A DNA stretch of 64,000 nucleotides, from contig VWYX01000623.1 of the NCBI GenBank assembly GCA_013396525.1, positions 426,854-490,853 on the forward strand. Reading direction: 5' to 3'. Shown here piece after piece: positions 38,578 to 49,238 of the stretch (position 1 is the first letter of the stretch; every line of letters begins with the position of its first letter). The notes under the pieces were generated by a model. That model had not been told where the DNA came from, made no database searches, and was given only the letters and a program-made list of their open reading frames with translations. The DNA comes from Chaetorhynchus papuensis. Its lineage: Eukaryota > Chordata > Aves > Passeriformes > Rhipiduridae. The position numbers and the translations under genes were made by a program.

Positions 38578-39769
38578 AAAGCAGCTCAAATCCCAGTGTT
38601 TCATGTATACTCTTCAGGTCATAAAAACAACTGCTTTCAAAATGTAGATGATCCCCATATGCTTAGAAATCTCCCTTAAAAGGTCAGTAATGAATTTATT
38701 TTGTTTTTTAACAATTATAAAATTAAATTTTAGTGTAAAAAACAGGATGAAAGTGATTTTTATTCTGAATAAAGCTTTCCTTTTTTTTTCTGGGATATAG
38801 CCTGTGTATTTATGTACATATTTATATAAACAGCTTTGGCAGTTCAACTGTAAATCTACTCAAATCTTTGAACTAAATTCTCAATAAGTATACAGAATGC
38901 TAAAATTGCATCTATATTTAAGGTGCAAAAAAACACTATTGAAAAAAGGTATTTCACCTAAATTAATAACTGTGAACATATATAAACCAAACAAAATTTC
39001 CCATGTAGCGATTTTTTTCCTAAATATAGCTTTACTTTGAGTTTAAAATCTAATACTGATATAATTTCTATACTAACAAGAGAACAAAATATTAACAATA
39101 CACTTAACCAGGATTTTTACATTCAATTAAGTTGTCTTAAGATCAAAGTACTGTGGAAACATGGCTAAGAATTACGCTTATGGCAGAAGAAAATGCATAT
39201 CTGTATTTAAAAATGTGGGTTGCATATGCCAGAATCAAAGCTCAGAATAGCTGGAAAAGTGAATGGGAATGTATTGACTCACTCCAGTTTGGGATCTGCA
39301 TCTGAACAGAAAGTGTTGGGGCCGAAGGGAGATCGTTTACACCAGAGACAATTGCAGAGATGACATTTTCCTGCTTGCAAAGGGAGGCTTTAATCATCTC
39401 AGACCCATTTACGGTGTTTTGGTAGCAACTGTTAATCTTCTCCGGTGCTTTTAGGCACTTATCATATTTCCATAAAACTATTAACATATGAAATTAATAT
39501 ACAGAGGGGGTGCCAATCCAAATCAAGCAGAATGCTATATTATGCAATATTATGATAATCAAAATTATGAGATGGCTTTATAAAACATAAAACTGCCCCA
39601 CAGATAATTACCCATTTTTTTCATTTGCCTTCCAATTTCTGGGGCTTAATAGGACTTTTGACTTTTCTGTCTTTTTTTTAAAGTAAGGTTTAGAAATGGA
39701 GAAGGAAATCAGCCACCTTCACAAAAGGCATTGTAAGTGCTAAGTGAAGCTCACTCATTTAAAACCACA
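38578..39769. other. AT-rich unique non-coding DNA
   Basis: The most AT-rich kilobase of the window, with many TATA, TTAAAA and AATAAA strings but no ordered set of signals. No gene seen. Confidence 0.5.
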
Positions 39770-39930
39770 GTGATGTCTCCTGTTGTTAATGATTCAGCAT
39801 CAAAAATCACTTTAGCAGCGCTAGGAATAATGTGCTTCAAGCTTTAAAATGCATGGGAGGCTTTTATTAAAGCAGATGAGTTAGAGACACCATAAGAAAA
39901 TTAGCGTAGATATTTGGCTCCTTTAACTTC
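39770..39930. promoter_or_regulatory. Candidate conserved non-coding element
   Basis: Motif-dense patch: TGATTCAGCA (39790-39799) resembles a MARE/AP-1 half-site, with TTAATGATT homeodomain-type cores, AGCGCT, ATGCAT and TTTATTAAAG nearby. It stands out from the simple AT-rich DNA on its left. No conservation data are available. Confidence 0.18.
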
Positions 39931-41600
39931 CTAAACCACGGAACTTTGAACTTCTACATGTCTGATAAAGAGGTAACAGACCCCCCGTACAGGTTGGGAA
40001 GAATTATTAACTTAATTTTAATCCATAACATCGTTTGAGAGAAAAGAGTGGTGTTCCTACCTTTCCCTACACAGTCTATATTTTGTATAAGTGTGACTAC
40101 AACATGGTATATACAACATGCTGTGCATTTGAAGTACATTTATATGAGGCTCCCACAGAACAGGGAAGCATCATGTAGTGAGGAACAAGGTATTTTTACA
40201 CACATTCCAGAGGCAATGTCTGGCTTGGGGGAACTGACAACTTCTGAGCATAAAAGTGCATGGTTTTCATCCAGGTGTTGTCCTGCAAACAGAGCAAGGT
40301 GTCCCATACAAAATCAGACAAGGGAGTTTCCAGCTACAGCATCCTTTTTTTCCCCCTGCTCTACTTTTCCTTGTGGTATTGAGAGACCCAGGGCAGCAAC
40401 AGACTCTTTACACCCAGCCAACTTCAAAACAGTTTCTATCTCAGATTACCAGAGTCTGCAGAATTCAGCTGTTTTCAGAGCAGTCAGAGGTCACTGCAAA
40501 TCAGCAGTCTTTGAAAAGTAACCTGTCAAGGCATCCACTTCTCATGGCTTACCACATCTATCTAAACATATCCATACACAAAATGGATGACGTCTCCTGC
40601 TGCCCTTTCGAATGGCTTAGTGTAAGACCTCTCTGTTTTCTCAGCCTTTGTACTGCTCTGATACACAGGGCCAGCCAGCAGTCCCAATTAAAACAGCAGG
40701 GGAAAAAAAGAGTGGGTAGATCTTCTTCCAGATGGCTTTGAAGAGGCATCAATCTGCTACAGAGATTCACAAGACCCCAGACAAGTAGTTAGATAAGCCA
40801 AGACTATGCATTAAGGCTAAAATCACAGCACTACATCAAACTGAAATGTTTTTTCAGTATATTAAATACCACAGAAATTTGGCTGACTAGAAAAGGTGAA
40901 AGTGTAAACTGTAACTGAAGAAAGTTAAGGACAATATGAGCAAGTTTTAATACTTTCCTGTTATTCCTATTAGATGCTAGTTCATCTTCTCTTCAGATCC
41001 CCTAATGTACCCAGCAAATGTGCACCTGTACACACACACATAAATGTGGCCTATCCAAGAGAAAGGCAGGATAAAGAGCACAACCAGTGTGCTCCACCAT
41101 CATTTGTAGCAGTTAAATAGCTGCACAGCATCCTCCCTGTAACGGCTGCACACTCTCCTGCCTGATCAGTTGATGCCAAGGCAAGGATGTCTCTTCTGGC
41201 ACTGGACTTTGCAGGTTGGACCTCAAGCAGACTGAGAAATCAACAGTACCCTACATCACCATCTTCTGAGGCGGCTGTTATTGCCATGGCCATGGATAGG
41301 CTGGAAGGAAAGTTTGTGAAATTCTCCTGCATAGGACAAGTATGAGGGCACTAAATTTCTCCTGGGAAGACCTTAAAAAAAAAAATAGTTCCTGCTAGAA
41401 CAACAAGATGCTCAGGCAATCCCTTATCACAGTGGCTCGGTGGCTTCGGGAGAGCATAGCGTGGATAGCTCCATCCAAGCATCACATTTCCTGCACGCAG
41501 CTACACCAACAGAAAATCCCCCTCTCAGAAATAACACGGACACTCTGTGACCGTCAGCACTGGTCAGTGAAAACACGAGCAGGGAATGTCAGGGCAGGAA
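39931..41600. other. Unique non-coding DNA
   Basis: Two overlapping plus-strand frames (157 codons at 40048-40521 and 161 at 40256-40741) occupy different reading frames of the same DNA and show no domain, so at most one could be real and probably neither. A short CA repeat lies near 41031-41040. Confidence 0.45.
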
Positions 41601-41880
41601 GGGGGAATTTGCAGACCTCAGCACTTCCCAAGCCGTGCCTGCGCCCGCTGCCTCAGCGAGCAGCTGGCGGAGAGCAGCGGCAGCAACCACACAAGCAGTG
41701 GGAGCCCGGGAGGCCGTGCCTGACCCTGGGTTGCCCTCGGGGAGCTTGGGGAGGTGGAGTCTGATGCCGTGATCCCCCCATGGTGAGGCCATTTCCCCAC
41801 TCCACGCAGGCTGCTGCCTCCGCTGGGGAGTTCCTGCTCCAGCGGCGAGGGCAAGGGGTGAAGGGGGCTGGTTGCTTTTG
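41601..41880. promoter_or_regulatory. CpG-rich block, possible small CpG island
   Basis: About fourteen CpG dinucleotides by eye in roughly 250 bp of GC-rich DNA, including GCGCCCGC, GGCGG, GCCCGGG and GCGGCGAGG, in an otherwise CpG-poor neighbourhood. In vertebrates such islands often mark promoters. Frames of 118 codons (plus) and 107, 76 and 67 codons (minus) overlap here as expected for low-stop DNA. No TATA box or transcript start can be assigned. Confidence 0.3.
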
Positions 41881-44800
41881 CAAACACGGTTAACAAAATG
41901 TTGATATTATGCTTAGCCGTTGTCTCCTTGTCACTAGTCACTTGCAGTTATAGGTCCAGATGTTAGAAATGCCATCATGAGCTGGAGCTGATGAACTCTG
42001 CTGTTATGGCCTTCTTCATTTTCAAGGCGTTCTGTAGCATCATGGGACTGTGGCCGAGTGTCTAGAGAGGGGACGGGGATGGCTTTAGGTTTTATGCAAA
42101 CTTCAGTAAACTGCATTAGTGTGGGCAACTTTTTTTAATTTAAGACACCCTGGGGTATCCAACCTATCCTCAAGAAGATCACAGCTATCCCTCAGGCCCT
42201 GTGCTGTATCTGCCAGCTCTGTGGGGACATCCCATTTCAAATGGCCCTGGGTATCTGTGCTTCAGCAAATTAGCTGAGCTCACAAGATCCTCCTGTCAGC
42301 TGGTTGTATCACACGCAGGCCGTGTGGTTGCCTAGGCACAACAAAACTCACAGGGAAAAACTTACTGATTTTATTGCAGGATACTAATGGAAAGAGCGTG
42401 ATTCCCCTGGAAAGTATGTAATTCCATCACCTTGGATTTATAGCCTGTGTCTGAACTACAGGTGAGAAAAGTTGTCTTTTATAAAGCCACTGAAAGATGG
42501 GCATCTCCCACAAGGATAGTTTGACTCAGATACTCTAAGACATTTCTTTCTTCTTGCTGATACCTTTGGGGGGAAAAAAAAAGAGAATTCAGATTATAAG
42601 AATGAGAGTAGAAAGCCTCCTTTTAGGTGAGAATATAGATTATGTAATTTAAAATCACGTTAGGAAAAAACTATTTTCCTAGAAGAAAGGAAAATACTTA
42701 TTTCTGGCACTTTGAGAAGTGCCCTGTAGCTCTCATTAAAGCTAGTTTTAAGTTTTTATGTAAGAAATATTAGTTGAGAAAATGTATAAACTGATAAATA
42801 CAAATGTGTTAAGGAAAGAAACGGTCATGTTTAAAATCTAATTTATTTGGATTTTATGGCTTTATATAACAGGTGAGTGACTCCAGATGAAATCTCATCA
42901 AAGATAATCATTTACTGGAAAGAAAAACAGAGTCAAAAATTCCCAGGATAGATCATCATAAGATGAAAAAAGAAAATGTCCAATCTGATCAAACTCATCT
43001 AGTGGACATAAGGTTGGATCCAAAAGCCCTGCAGTTCCTCTTTGATCTGTGTAGACTCAAAGTGTCCCTAGAAAGCCGTGAGGCTCCCTTCTTGTCTGTC
43101 TAATCTTTTGGCTGAATACTGGAAGGCTTTGGATCAGTCACTAACAACCCAGCCCGTAGCCGAAGGTTGGTTTCCCAGTTCCACTCTCAGGACACTCCTT
43201 TACAGTGCTACCCCTCAGATACCCACAGTCATCCAAGAGACCAAAACATGTTCTTGTGAAAGACATCTGTGATAATTACTATTTGTCTTAAATGCTACAG
43301 AATATAAGAAACTATAAAAATATTATTCTCAAGAAATTATTTTTTCTTACGTAAATGCCAACACTGACAGACATATCGGCACTTCAGCACTGACAGGGTT
43401 TCAATACTTCTCAATACTGGCAGTGTCTGTTTGAGAATTAGAGAGACCTAGATAGACTCACCCACTGGGCTGCTCCACCAGGCTTTGAGGCTGATAGGAG
43501 GGCATCAGCAAGTGTCAGTGTGCTCCTGTGTCAGGGCACCAAGGCTGTAGCTGTTTCACATCTTTGAAGACAGGTCTGTTTCCTTTTGTTTTCACATCAT
43601 CTTGCCTAATCATCCATCTGTGAGAAGGGAGATAATATGAAGATACGAGTAACAGAGTAAAAGTAATGGCTGTGTTATTCAAGTAGTCAGACTCAGTGAT
43701 GTAGTGGCCCCTCCTGGCTCTGAAATCTGGAGTTTCTTCTGACTGACACCATCAATTCACTTGCTGGAGGAGCCTCCGGGCCCAGGCAATTGGCTCATCT
43801 TTCACATTATTCTGCACTAATTGGCAATAATGAAAGTATTTGTCAGTCTCCACAGGATCATGTGTTTTAAGACAATTTCAGAGTAATCCTAGCAATATGG
43901 ATGTCATCAGCCTACAGACTCACTGTCAACAATGAAATGAGACACCATCTTTATGCCATTTTGCCTCATGTTTGGTTGCTAATTTTCTGGATGAAAATTT
44001 CCTTCTGTAAATATGTCATCTTCCATAACAAGTTGAAGGTACAAATGCTTGTATGTATCTATGCAAGATTCAGCCTGACAGAAAAGTCATTAAGTTCTCT
44101 GAGAGCTTATTATTAACCCAGAGTTTCAGATACCATGTTTTGTGGGCATAAAGTGATGCTAAATTGAATGCAGAGAGTAAGAAATAGAGTATCTTCTAGT
44201 CCATCTCCATCCAGTTCTCCATTGCCATATTTGCTCAACTCCACCAGCAGTAACTTTTCTCAGGGAAATATTTGTAGCATAGGAAATTTCCTTGGCAGGT
44301 TGAGAGTGACTGCGGTGGCCAACCTTGCTCCCTCATAATACGCTGTGCAATGTCCCTGTAACCAAATACCAGTGGGACAGGGCATCTTGGCTATTCCCTA
44401 CTTCACACAGGGGATATGGAGAATGTGAAATTAAACTAGACATGCCTTCAGACTAGCCTCTGACTTGCATGGATGGCTAGTCTTCTAGACAGAACTAGAG
44501 AAATAGAAAGCAGGAGTGTGATACAAACAAAGAAATAATAATAATCAACTGATTAATTTTGTTACAAAGTCTGTACAACAGTGCTTCCCCCTTCACTGTA
44601 TACTTTCAGTACTCTGACAGAAAGGCCAAAAGGGGAGTAATAAAACACCCTTGGGTACAAAGAAATTGGCTCATAAAATAACTACAGTAACAATGTCGAT
44701 TATTAGCTTTACAGTACAAGATAAATATAAATGGACTATATCCTCAAACTAGCAAAATATGGGGAATCAATCTCAATAAAAAGAACTGATAGGGTAAGCT

Positions 44801-47334
44801 ATTTGGGAAGCAGATACAAGCCCTGCCTGGCTTAGAAACATTAGCCTGCGCTTCTGAGTAGTGATTGATGTCTTCTGCTGCCAGATGACACTGAACTTCG
44901 CAGAGTGAGGCTTGCAGGGAGGTATTTGTAATGCCTGTCTGTAAGCTCCAGAAGTGTTATGATTTCTGTGAAGGATAAATGCACAAATCTCTGTATTTCA
45001 GCTAGAAGACAGGCTCTGCTAAAACAGAAATTAAACATATTTACAAGACAGTGAGTTATGATAGAAACCTGACCAGGCATTTCTCAAAGTGGCTGGCATC
45101 ATCTTCTGCTGACAGAGTCACACTATCTCCAAACACATTGTGGGATGTACAGATGTTATCACAGCACAAAAATGTGACAATTGGAATTTTTTTCCTAATC
45201 TTTTTCCTCTGGAGAAATTAAAATGGCTTTTGATTTTCTTTTACTTTGGGACAAAGCTAATGGGCATATTTTTGAAGGGAGAGGTCGTGGTGGAGTTATA
45301 CCAAAGCAGGTCAACTCATCACTGATCTTTGCTCATCTGGGTTGCTATGGCACCTCACTGATCTCATCACTCAAACACGTTATCCCTTTGCTTGCTTCCC
45401 CAGCCAGACTGACCCTCACATACTGGTTGGGGTCTCCTTTCTACTTTATCTGGTGTGGAGCGACTGGAAATATGATTAGCTCGAGTGCAGCATGGGACAC
45501 AAATACCCACTGGGAGACCTGTTGAAAAACGGCAGGAGTCACCTCATTTCTTGTTCCTTGTGACACAGTGAAAAGTCCATAAGCTTCTGCTTGAGTTCAC
45601 ATCCTGGATATAATTTCCTAATCACTTCAGGGTGATGTCATGGGTAAAAAATGCATGAGTGACTGAAATTGAATTGAAGGCTAGGCTGTTTCTTGCAGCA
45701 TTACTGCATTTCTAGAGAGGGAGAGGGAACACAGAGGGGGTTTTCTTTTATCACTTATGGCATCCTTATTTCTCAAGACAGGAAGGTCAGCTTTTCCACA
45801 GCATCCTGCTATGCTGCTCGCCTTCAAGACATTAAAATACACCTAGCAGTGTACCCTCCGGGCCTGTCTGGTGAACCCTTCCCTGACTGCCAAGGTCCTT
45901 GGAACAGAGAGATTCATTATCCAACATCCCAGTGCTGCAGGAAAATGGTCACCACGGGCTCAACTCAAATAGTTCATTGCCCAATGCAGCTATTAAAAAA
46001 CAATTTGTTAAATAATATGACTAGAAAAACGCTTAAACAGGTCAGTTGTTCTAATTTTTCAGGGGACTAAAGGAAGACTATGTTTTAAAGACGGTACATA
46101 AAGCATGTAAGAAGACCTGATTTTAACCAGATGGTTTTTCAGACTCAGGTAATTATTATGATCAAGACAGTACATTTCTGAGGCATCTCAAGGACAATTT
46201 CTCTTCCAAGCACAACCAAATTATGTAGAAACAGAAGGCTCTATCCATGGCAGGTGAGATTCACAACCCTTTGCATCATTACTAAGACCACTAAATGTAA
46301 TGCTACGCTGACTTAAGGGAAGTATAACAATGACAATTATGATCTAAGAACATAACCCTAATTACATTAAAATAAAATAATAATAGCATCATTAAGAAAG
46401 AGCTACTTCTGAAGAGCAATTTTCATTCAGAACCAATTTTCCTGTTCTGGGCAAAAGTCCATCCTAATCACATTGAGAGCCAATGCATTGCTCTTTGACT
46501 TGAGGCAAAGGTATATCAATTCTTGACAGCTTCTGCAGATGCTCTGTCCTTCTTCAAAAAAGCCCTTTGGTGTTTGGACAGGGTGGTTTGCAAAAGGGTT
46601 TAATGTCACAGCTATTAGATAAAGTATAAATTCCCTCCATGGAAAATGCAGTCATCCTCCATAGCAATCTAGTTCTCCCTTTTATGCATTAAATGTATCT
46701 CTAACTCGATCTGAAACAGTCAATGGCTTAAGGGAGTGCTCTGTACGTGGCAGAAGCTTTCCATTTTCTGTGTTGCATTTTTAAAGCTCTGAAGTCATTT
46801 TACCACAGGGCTGTGGCACATGAAGTGGGTTTGTGGCTTCACTGGGTTTGTTATTTCAACCACTTGCAGCAAGGCTAAACAAAGTCACCAGTGTTTCCCC
46901 TTTAGAAGAGAACTCTGACCAGACACAGTCTGGGATATGCCATCTCCACGAATTAGCAGTCCAGAAAAAGCAGCTACAGGGGAAAAACAAAAGTTTCATC
47001 TTGTCTGCAGACAGTGGTCTGTGCAGACTGTGGGGTGCTGGCAGAGTCTCCAGAGGACCATACTATGTCTGCCCTGCCCTCACACGTGGCTCTTGGCCAT
47101 GCTCAGAGGCAGACCACCAGACAGGGCAGACTCTGGCGTGACCTTGCAACCATTCCTGTGTCCCGATGGGAACTAAGTTTATTCAGAGCACATCACTGTG
47201 CTGGTACACGCCTGTCACAGCGTGTGTGTATGTCTTGGCTCCCCAGGTCACACAAATCAACAAGGTTCTGCAGTTTCTGGACGAGTTTCTCCTCTCTCCT
47301 CTTTCATCAGCTTTGGCCCTTCATCATCTTCTTC
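41881..47334. other. Long unique non-coding stretch
   Basis: 5.4 kb without a recognisable gene or transposon. A small internal echo at about 43360-43430 repeats cactgacag and caatact motifs. The 125-codon frame at 45693-46070 and the three overlapping frames at 46833-47343 show no domain. Confidence 0.45.
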
Positions 47335-47380
47335 TTTCATTAACATCAAGAGTGTTTCATTAACATCTTGCATTAACATC
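47335..47380 (+). repeat. Imperfect TTTCATTAACATC tandem repeat
   Basis: tttcattaacatc occurs at 47335-47347 and 47355-47367, and its last ten bases again at 47371-47380. The spacing is 20 bp, then 13 bp, so the copies share a core with different spacers. Confidence 0.85.
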
Positions 47381-48283
47381 AACAATATTCTCTTTCACAT
47401 TGTACCCTGGCCCCAGCTGTGGCAACAGAGTGAACAACGCTGGCAAAGTGGCCCCAGAGGTGGATGTCATAGGCACTGGAAGCCCCATGGCTCCCAGCCT
47501 CAGCCAGACATGAAGAGTTACTAAAATGTTAAATCCATCCTGAAAGCACATTTGCTAATTCACAAGCTGCTTTCCAAATCAGGCAAGCCAGGTCCAGTTC
47601 CTGGTGCACAGAGAGCAAAGAGTCTGGAGTCTCAGGGTGCAACATTTCTGTGAGAAAAACAGGGCAATAGCACTGGGAGTTCACATCTGTGATTTTTTGC
47701 TCAATTATTTTGGTAAAGAACTTTGCACAGAATATAATAAATACAAACTTCAGGTCATCTTCAAGCACCCATCCTATAAAACATCTTTTCATAAAATCCC
47801 CTAAATTTAGAATTCTCTTTCTTAAGAACACTCTCGGAAGGCAGCAGAGCTAATGCTGAGACATGGCTGCAGCATTGCTTAATTTCTTGTGTTCTACGGG
47901 TAATAAATTATTCTTTCTACTTTAGAACACAGATATATTTGCTAAATATCTTCATATCCATTCAAGTGACACACCACCCCAAGGCTCTTAAACATAACAA
48001 TATTTACAGTTTAAGTCACATCTCCCAAGCTAGATTACATTGCTTTTATGCCTGGGCATGAACTGAAAGAGACCAAAATACTCTTACAAAAGAAAAGTTG
48101 AAGGGATGCAGTAAGGATTCTGAAGTTTTATAAGTTTACAAAAAAAGAGAAAATAGACTCAAAGTGGAAAAACATCTTGTCGATATAGTAGCCAAGTTAA
48201 ACCAGATGCTGCAAGGGTAACTTACCATTAGAAATCCCAGAGGTGGTTCTATTTACCAAGGAAGGGATGGAAGGGGTAAGGGA
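47381..48283. other. Unique non-coding DNA
   Basis: No gene or transposon recognised. Confidence 0.5.
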
Positions 48284-48297
48284 AATTAATATTAATT
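48284..48297. repeat. 14-bp perfect AT palindrome
   Basis: AATTAATATTAATT is its own reverse complement. It contains two TAAT homeodomain cores in inverted order, but a chance AT palindrome is possible. Confidence 0.8.
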
Positions 48298-48902
48298 GGG
48301 TTTATTTAGCTTGGCCATTGGCCACAAAGTTCAGATAAAGTGCATTTCCCAGCCAACTCTTGTACATGCAAAGTTTCACCAAGTCAGATGTAACTTATTA
48401 TGTGTTTTGTCACTTCAACATGAAAAAAGAAAAAAAGTACAAAGCTGTTCAAAGGAGTGGTTTCCCTGCTTCTTTTGGCTGAATTAGATGCTTTCATTGT
48501 GCAAATATATGTGTTAGAAATATTTTTTTAACAATCCTGCTATTGGCCATCCAAAATTAAAACTGCAAACATGGCACTTCTCTGTAACTAAAGGATCTGA
48601 GGAAAAGCAAATTCACCAGAGACCTTAATACATCAGATCCAAGCTTCCTTCTAGTATAGCATGTTTAAAACCTTCTATGAGTGCTGAGGGATGAAGGCTT
48701 AAAGATGAAGTGTAATTCCATGAGCAGGGCACTCACTGGGGCTTCCTTTGGGCTCATGAATTGTTGCTGGGCTTGTGCACATTTCTTGTGGTCAAACATG
48801 AAGATGGGTTAGCTCCCATGAGATGTTCTAGACCGTGAGAAAGCTAGGCTAAAACCCACACCGGCATGGCAGAGGAGGCAGCAGATTTTCAGTACAGTAG
48901 AA
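48298..48902. other. Unique non-coding DNA
   Basis: Nothing recognised before the pentamer array. Confidence 0.5.
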
Positions 48903-48954
48903 GGATGGGATGGGATGGGATGGGATGGGATGGGATGGGATGGGATGGGATGGG
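48903..48954 (+). repeat. (GGGAT)n pentanucleotide microsatellite
   Basis: About ten perfect GGGAT units over 52 bp, cut off by the assembly gap, so the true length is unknown. The repeats show no visible divergence. Any frame translated through it (Met-Gly-Trp-Asp on the plus strand, His-Pro-Ile-Pro-Ser on the minus strand) is an artefact. Confidence 0.97.
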
Positions 48955-49070
48955 NNNNNNNNNNNNNNNNNNNNNNNNNNNNNNNNNNNNNNNNNNNNNN
49001 NNNNNNNNNNNNNNNNNNNNNNNNNNNNNNNNNNNNNNNNNNNNNNNNNNNNNNNNNNNNNNNNNNNNNN
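48955..49070. other. Assembly gap (116 N)
   Basis: 116 undetermined bases directly after the pentamer array. The first known bases to the right are CCCAT, one unit of the reverse complement of the left array. The gap length may be an estimate rather than a measurement. Confidence 0.99.
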
Positions 49071-49148
49071 CCCATGATTCCATGGGCTCCGTAGCCTGCA
49101 TCCATATCCTGCCTGCTGCATTAGTGCTTGTTCTAAACCAAAGATGGG
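49071..49148. other. Short unique stretch after the gap
   Basis: Nothing seen apart from the CCCAT at its left edge. Confidence 0.5.
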
Positions 49149-49208
49149 TAACTTGTCTCCCAGCTTGTGCTGTGGACTGCTAACTAACTTGTCTCCCAAC
49201 TTGTGCTG
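49149..49208 (+). repeat. 24-bp direct duplication, 36-bp offset
   Basis: taacttgtctccca(g/a)cttgtgctg occurs at 49149-49172 and 49185-49208 with one mismatch. It lies less than 100 bp right of the gap, so the duplication may belong to the same unstable region, or reflect an assembly join. Confidence 0.9.
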
Positions 49209-49223
49209 CCAAGAGGATACAGC

Positions 49224-49238
49224 TTTTTTTTTTTTTTT
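49224..49238 (-). repeat. Poly-T run (T15)
   Basis: Fifteen T residues, the complement of a poly-A run. No retroelement body is recognised on either side. Confidence 0.85.

Noticed and set aside
40048..40741. Two plus-strand frames of 157 and 161 codons
   Set aside because: They overlap in different reading frames, show no protein family and lack supporting splice or promoter signals.
48809..49199. Open frames of 70-116 codons crossing the N gap
   Set aside because: They consist of pentamer-repeat translation plus undetermined residues, so they are artefacts.
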